A DNA stretch of 64,000 bases, taken from assembly GCF_018861735.1 (NCBI RefSeq), contig NZ_JAHLEB010000014.1, positions 1-64,000 of the forward strand, in the 5' to 3' direction. The translations under genes were made by a program, and so were the position numbers. Positions within the stretch are counted from its first letter, which is position 1. Every line of letters starts with the position of its first letter. Source of the DNA: Clostridium lacusfryxellense (GTDB lineage Bacteria > Bacillota > Clostridia > Clostridiales > Clostridiaceae). The notes under the pieces were generated by a model. That model ran no database searches. It worked only from the letters and a program-made list of their open reading frames with translations, and was not told where the DNA came from. Shown piece by piece: positions 62,153-64,000 of this stretch.

Positions 62153-63355
62153 CTATTTTAAATCTAATAAATGGCCCATTTTTTCCTTTTTAGTCTGCAA
62201 ATAAAATCTGTCTTTTTCGTTATGATTCATCTCTATAGCTACTCTTTCAACTATTTCAATTCCATAACCTGAAATTCCTGTTATTTTTTTAGGATTATTA
62301 GTCATTAGTCTTACCTTTGTAGCACCTAAGAGTTCTAATATTTGAGCTCCAATTCCATAATCCCTCATATCTACTGGGAAACCTAAAGCCAAATTCGCTT
62401 CTGCAGTATCCATTCCCTCATCTTGAAGACTATATGCTTTTAACTTATTAATTAGCCCTATTCCACGGCCTTCTTGTCTCATATAAAGCAAAATACCATT
62501 TTCTTCTTTTGCTATAGCTTTCATTGCCGCATCATATTGTTCTCCACAATCGCATCTTCTAGATCCCAGTGCATCACCAGTAAGACACTCAGAATGTACC
62601 CTTACAAGTACAGATTCAGTTTTTCTTACATCGCCTTTTACAAGTGCTACATGATGTTCTCCATTTACCTTATTCACAAATCCATAAATAGTAAATTCGC
62701 CATATCTAGTTGGCATTTTAGCCTGAGTAACCATTTCTACAAGGCATTCAGTTCTTCTTCGATATGCAATTAAATCTACAATAGTGATTATCTTTAAATC
62801 GTGTTTTTCCACATAATCCATAAGCTCTGGTACCCTAGCCATTGATCCATCTTCATTCATAATTTCACAAATAACACCTGCAGGGTATAATCCAGCGATC
62901 CTTGCTAAATCTACAGCTGCTTCTGTGTGACCATTTCTATTTAATACTCCGCCATCTCTTGCAGCTAATGGAAATACATGCCCTGGTCTATTAAAATCCT
63001 TTGCTGAAGATTCCGGGTCCAAAACCTTTAATATTGTAGTTGCTCTTTCTGCGGCAGATATACCTGTAGTAGTACCTACTGCATCAATAGACACAGAAAA
63101 TGCTGTTCCATGTACATCTGTATTGTTTACAACCATGGAATTTATATTTAACTTATCTAATCTTTCCTTAACTATAGGCATGCATATAAGTCCACGAGCA
63201 TATTTTGCCATAAAATTTATATTTTCTTGAGTCGCCATCTCGGCAGCTATAATTAAATCACCTTCATTTTCCCTATCTTCGTCATCCACTACAACAACCA
63301 TTTTACCGTTTTTAATGTCTTCCAAAGCTTCTTCTATAGTATTAAATTTATACAT
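62153..63355 (-). CDS. ribBA: Bifunctional DHBP synthase / GTP cyclohydrolase II
   Basis: This 400-residue two-domain protein supplies both starting compounds of riboflavin. The N-terminal DHBP synthase shows [18 protein letters not shown] and RPGHVFPL; the C-terminal GTP cyclohydrolase II has [20 protein letters not shown] with the three zinc-binding Cys and [23 protein letters not shown] precedes the ATG. The length and domain order are standard. Confidence 0.96.
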   Translation of the reverse strand: MYKFNTIEEALEDIKNGKMVVVVDDEDRENEGDLIIAAEMATQENINFMAKYARGLICMPIVKERLDKLNINSMVVNNTDVHGTAFSVSIDAVGTTTGISAAERATTILKVLDPESSAKDFNRPGHVFPLAARDGGVLNRNGHTEAAVDLARIAGLYPAGVICEIMNEDGSMARVPELMDYVEKHDLKIITIVDLIAYRRRTECLVEMVTQAKMPTRYGEFTIYGFVNKVNGEHHVALVKGDVRKTESVLVRVHSECLTGDALGSRRCDCGEQYDAAMKAIAKEENGILLYMRQEGRGIGLINKLKAYSLQDEGMDTAEANLALGFPVDMRDYGIGAQILELLGATKVRLMTNNPKKITGISGYGIEIVERVAIEMNHNEKDRFYLQTKKEKMGHLLDLK

Positions 63356-63372
63356 TTTGCCACCCCTTAGTT

Positions 63373-63423
63373 ATCATTTTCAATGCTTTATCATTTTCAA
63401 TGCTTTATCATTTTCAATGCTTT
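63373..63423. repeat. Three tandem 17-base repeats
   Basis: The unit ATCATTTTCAATGCTTT is repeated three times without change in the gap between ribE and ribBA, just upstream of the ribBA ribosome site. The 51-base tract is A/T-rich and can hold no gene. Confidence 0.9.
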
Positions 63424-63463
63424 ATTATCTTGTACTATTATTTGCCTCACATATACATATTTA

Positions 63464-64000
63464 TTAAAATCCATTTTCCTCAAGGAAATTCATATTGATA
63501 GACTTCTTTTCTTTTGGAGTATCTCCATATTTAAGCAGCTTTTCAATATACTTTGCCATCATATCGCATTCAAGGTTAACTACATCACCTATCTTCTTTA
63601 TTAATAAAGTAGTTTCGCCTTTTGTATGAGGTATAATTGATACTTTGAAAATATCTTCATTAACATATGCTACAGTTAAACTAATACCATCAATTGCTAC
63701 TGAACCCCTTTGTACAATATATTTTAATATATCCTTTGAGGTTTCTACAGACACCCAAGTGGCATTTTCCTCATTGGTAAGATCTATAACAGTCCCTATT
63801 CCATCAATATGACCACTTACTATATGTCCACCTATCCTATCGCTAGCCATTAATGCTCTTTCCAAATTAACATAGAAACCAGACTTTAATTTCCCTAAAT
63901 TACTGTTTCTTATAGTCTCTGCCATTACATCTACACTAAAGCTATTATTGTTGAACTCCGTTACTGTAAGACACACACCATTGGTGCTGATGCTATCACC
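63464..64000 (-). CDS. ribE: Riboflavin synthase alpha subunit (5' end outside the window)
   Basis: The frame is open to the right edge of the window; the extra residues read GDSISTNGVCLTVTEF, which is internal to the N-terminal barrel of riboflavin synthase. A second barrel with GHIVSGHIDGIGTV and IDGISLTVAYV follows. The enzyme dismutates two lumazines into riboflavin. About 40 N-terminal residues are missing because the sequence stops, not because the gene is broken. The operon order ribE-ribBA-ribH suggests a ribD gene beyond the edge. Confidence 0.93.
   Translation of the reverse strand, partial: GDSISTNGVCLTVTEFNNNSFSVDVMAETIRNSNLGKLKSGFYVNLERALMASDRIGGHIVSGHIDGIGTVIDLTNEENATWVSVETSKDILKYIVQRGSVAIDGISLTVAYVNEDIFKVSIIPHTKGETTLLIKKIGDVVNLECDMMAKYIEKLLKYGDTPKEKKSINMNFLEENGF

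Noticed and set aside
63373-63423. Tandem 17-base repeats as a degenerate CRISPR
   Set aside because: The units are directly adjacent with no spacer and no cas gene is present.

Overview
The window is low-GC DNA (roughly 30% G+C by eye) with strong AGGAGG-type ribosome binding sites, frequent TTG and GTG starts and tightly packed operons. The gene content points to an anaerobic Firmicute of the class Clostridia, most likely Clostridium in the broad sense. Support comes from a complete rnfCDGEAB ion-pumping ferredoxin:NAD oxidoreductase operon, a class I hybrid-cluster protein (Hcp), a giant 2-hydroxyacyl-CoA dehydratase activase-type protein, and a GlcT-controlled general PTS operon. The species cannot be fixed from the sequence. 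I see no tRNA, rRNA, prophage or CRISPR array.

Layout. 1-2.9 kb is accessory: a DUF3231 protein, a one-helix membrane peptide, a 5'-truncated DUF4256 remnant, and a repeat-rich patch with a triplet microsatellite. 2.9-13 kb holds the giant activase, an orphan NitT/TauT-type ABC ATPase and permease, a TPR protein, and the convergent M16 peptidase-recX-transglutaminase operon. 13-24.8 kb holds queT behind a preQ1-I riboswitch, a DEAD-box helicase, mgtC-like, two DUF1292 genes, birA, a radical SAM gene, an HD-domain gene, cca and dinB. 24.9-30.4 kb holds glcT, a RAT/terminator switch, then crr-ptsH-ptsI, followed by hcp with an HcpR-like palindrome upstream. 31-34.3 kb is a tandem pair of Na/phosphate cotransporter genes behind PHO-box-like repeats. 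34.4-41 kb holds a YtxH/DUF948-like pair, rarA, a glutamate/dicarboxylate symporter and a TelA-YceG pair. 41.4-46.5 kb is the Rnf operon. At 47.5-49.5 kb, on the opposite strand, lie a Gx-type membrane protein, a NusG-domain-II protein and ApbE, which probably flavinylates Rnf subunits. 50-51.8 kb is an NSS transporter with a tiny MetS-type subunit. 53-59.3 kb is oppABCDF, followed by a 5-formyl-THF cyclo-ligase and an HAD hydrolase. 61.6-64 kb is the end of the riboflavin operon (ribE-ribBA-ribH), whose flavin products feed the Rnf/ApbE flavoproteins.

The signals that ordinary genes do not explain are two families of long palindromic intergenic elements. Family A is about 185 bp with 14-bp perfect terminal inverted repeats and a GAGCGAAGCGAG-type loop (two full copies and one partial). 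Family B is about 230-250 bp with a conserved core whose small helices keep pairing despite base changes (two full copies and one half copy). Both full B copies abut the stop codon of a minus-strand gene. Other points of interest are an apbE frame whose natural start appears to be AUA, an RnfE with an added four-cysteine tail, a RecX with a duplicated C-terminal repeat, a triple hairpin shared by two convergent genes, and a minimal TelA-YceG pair without TerD proteins.
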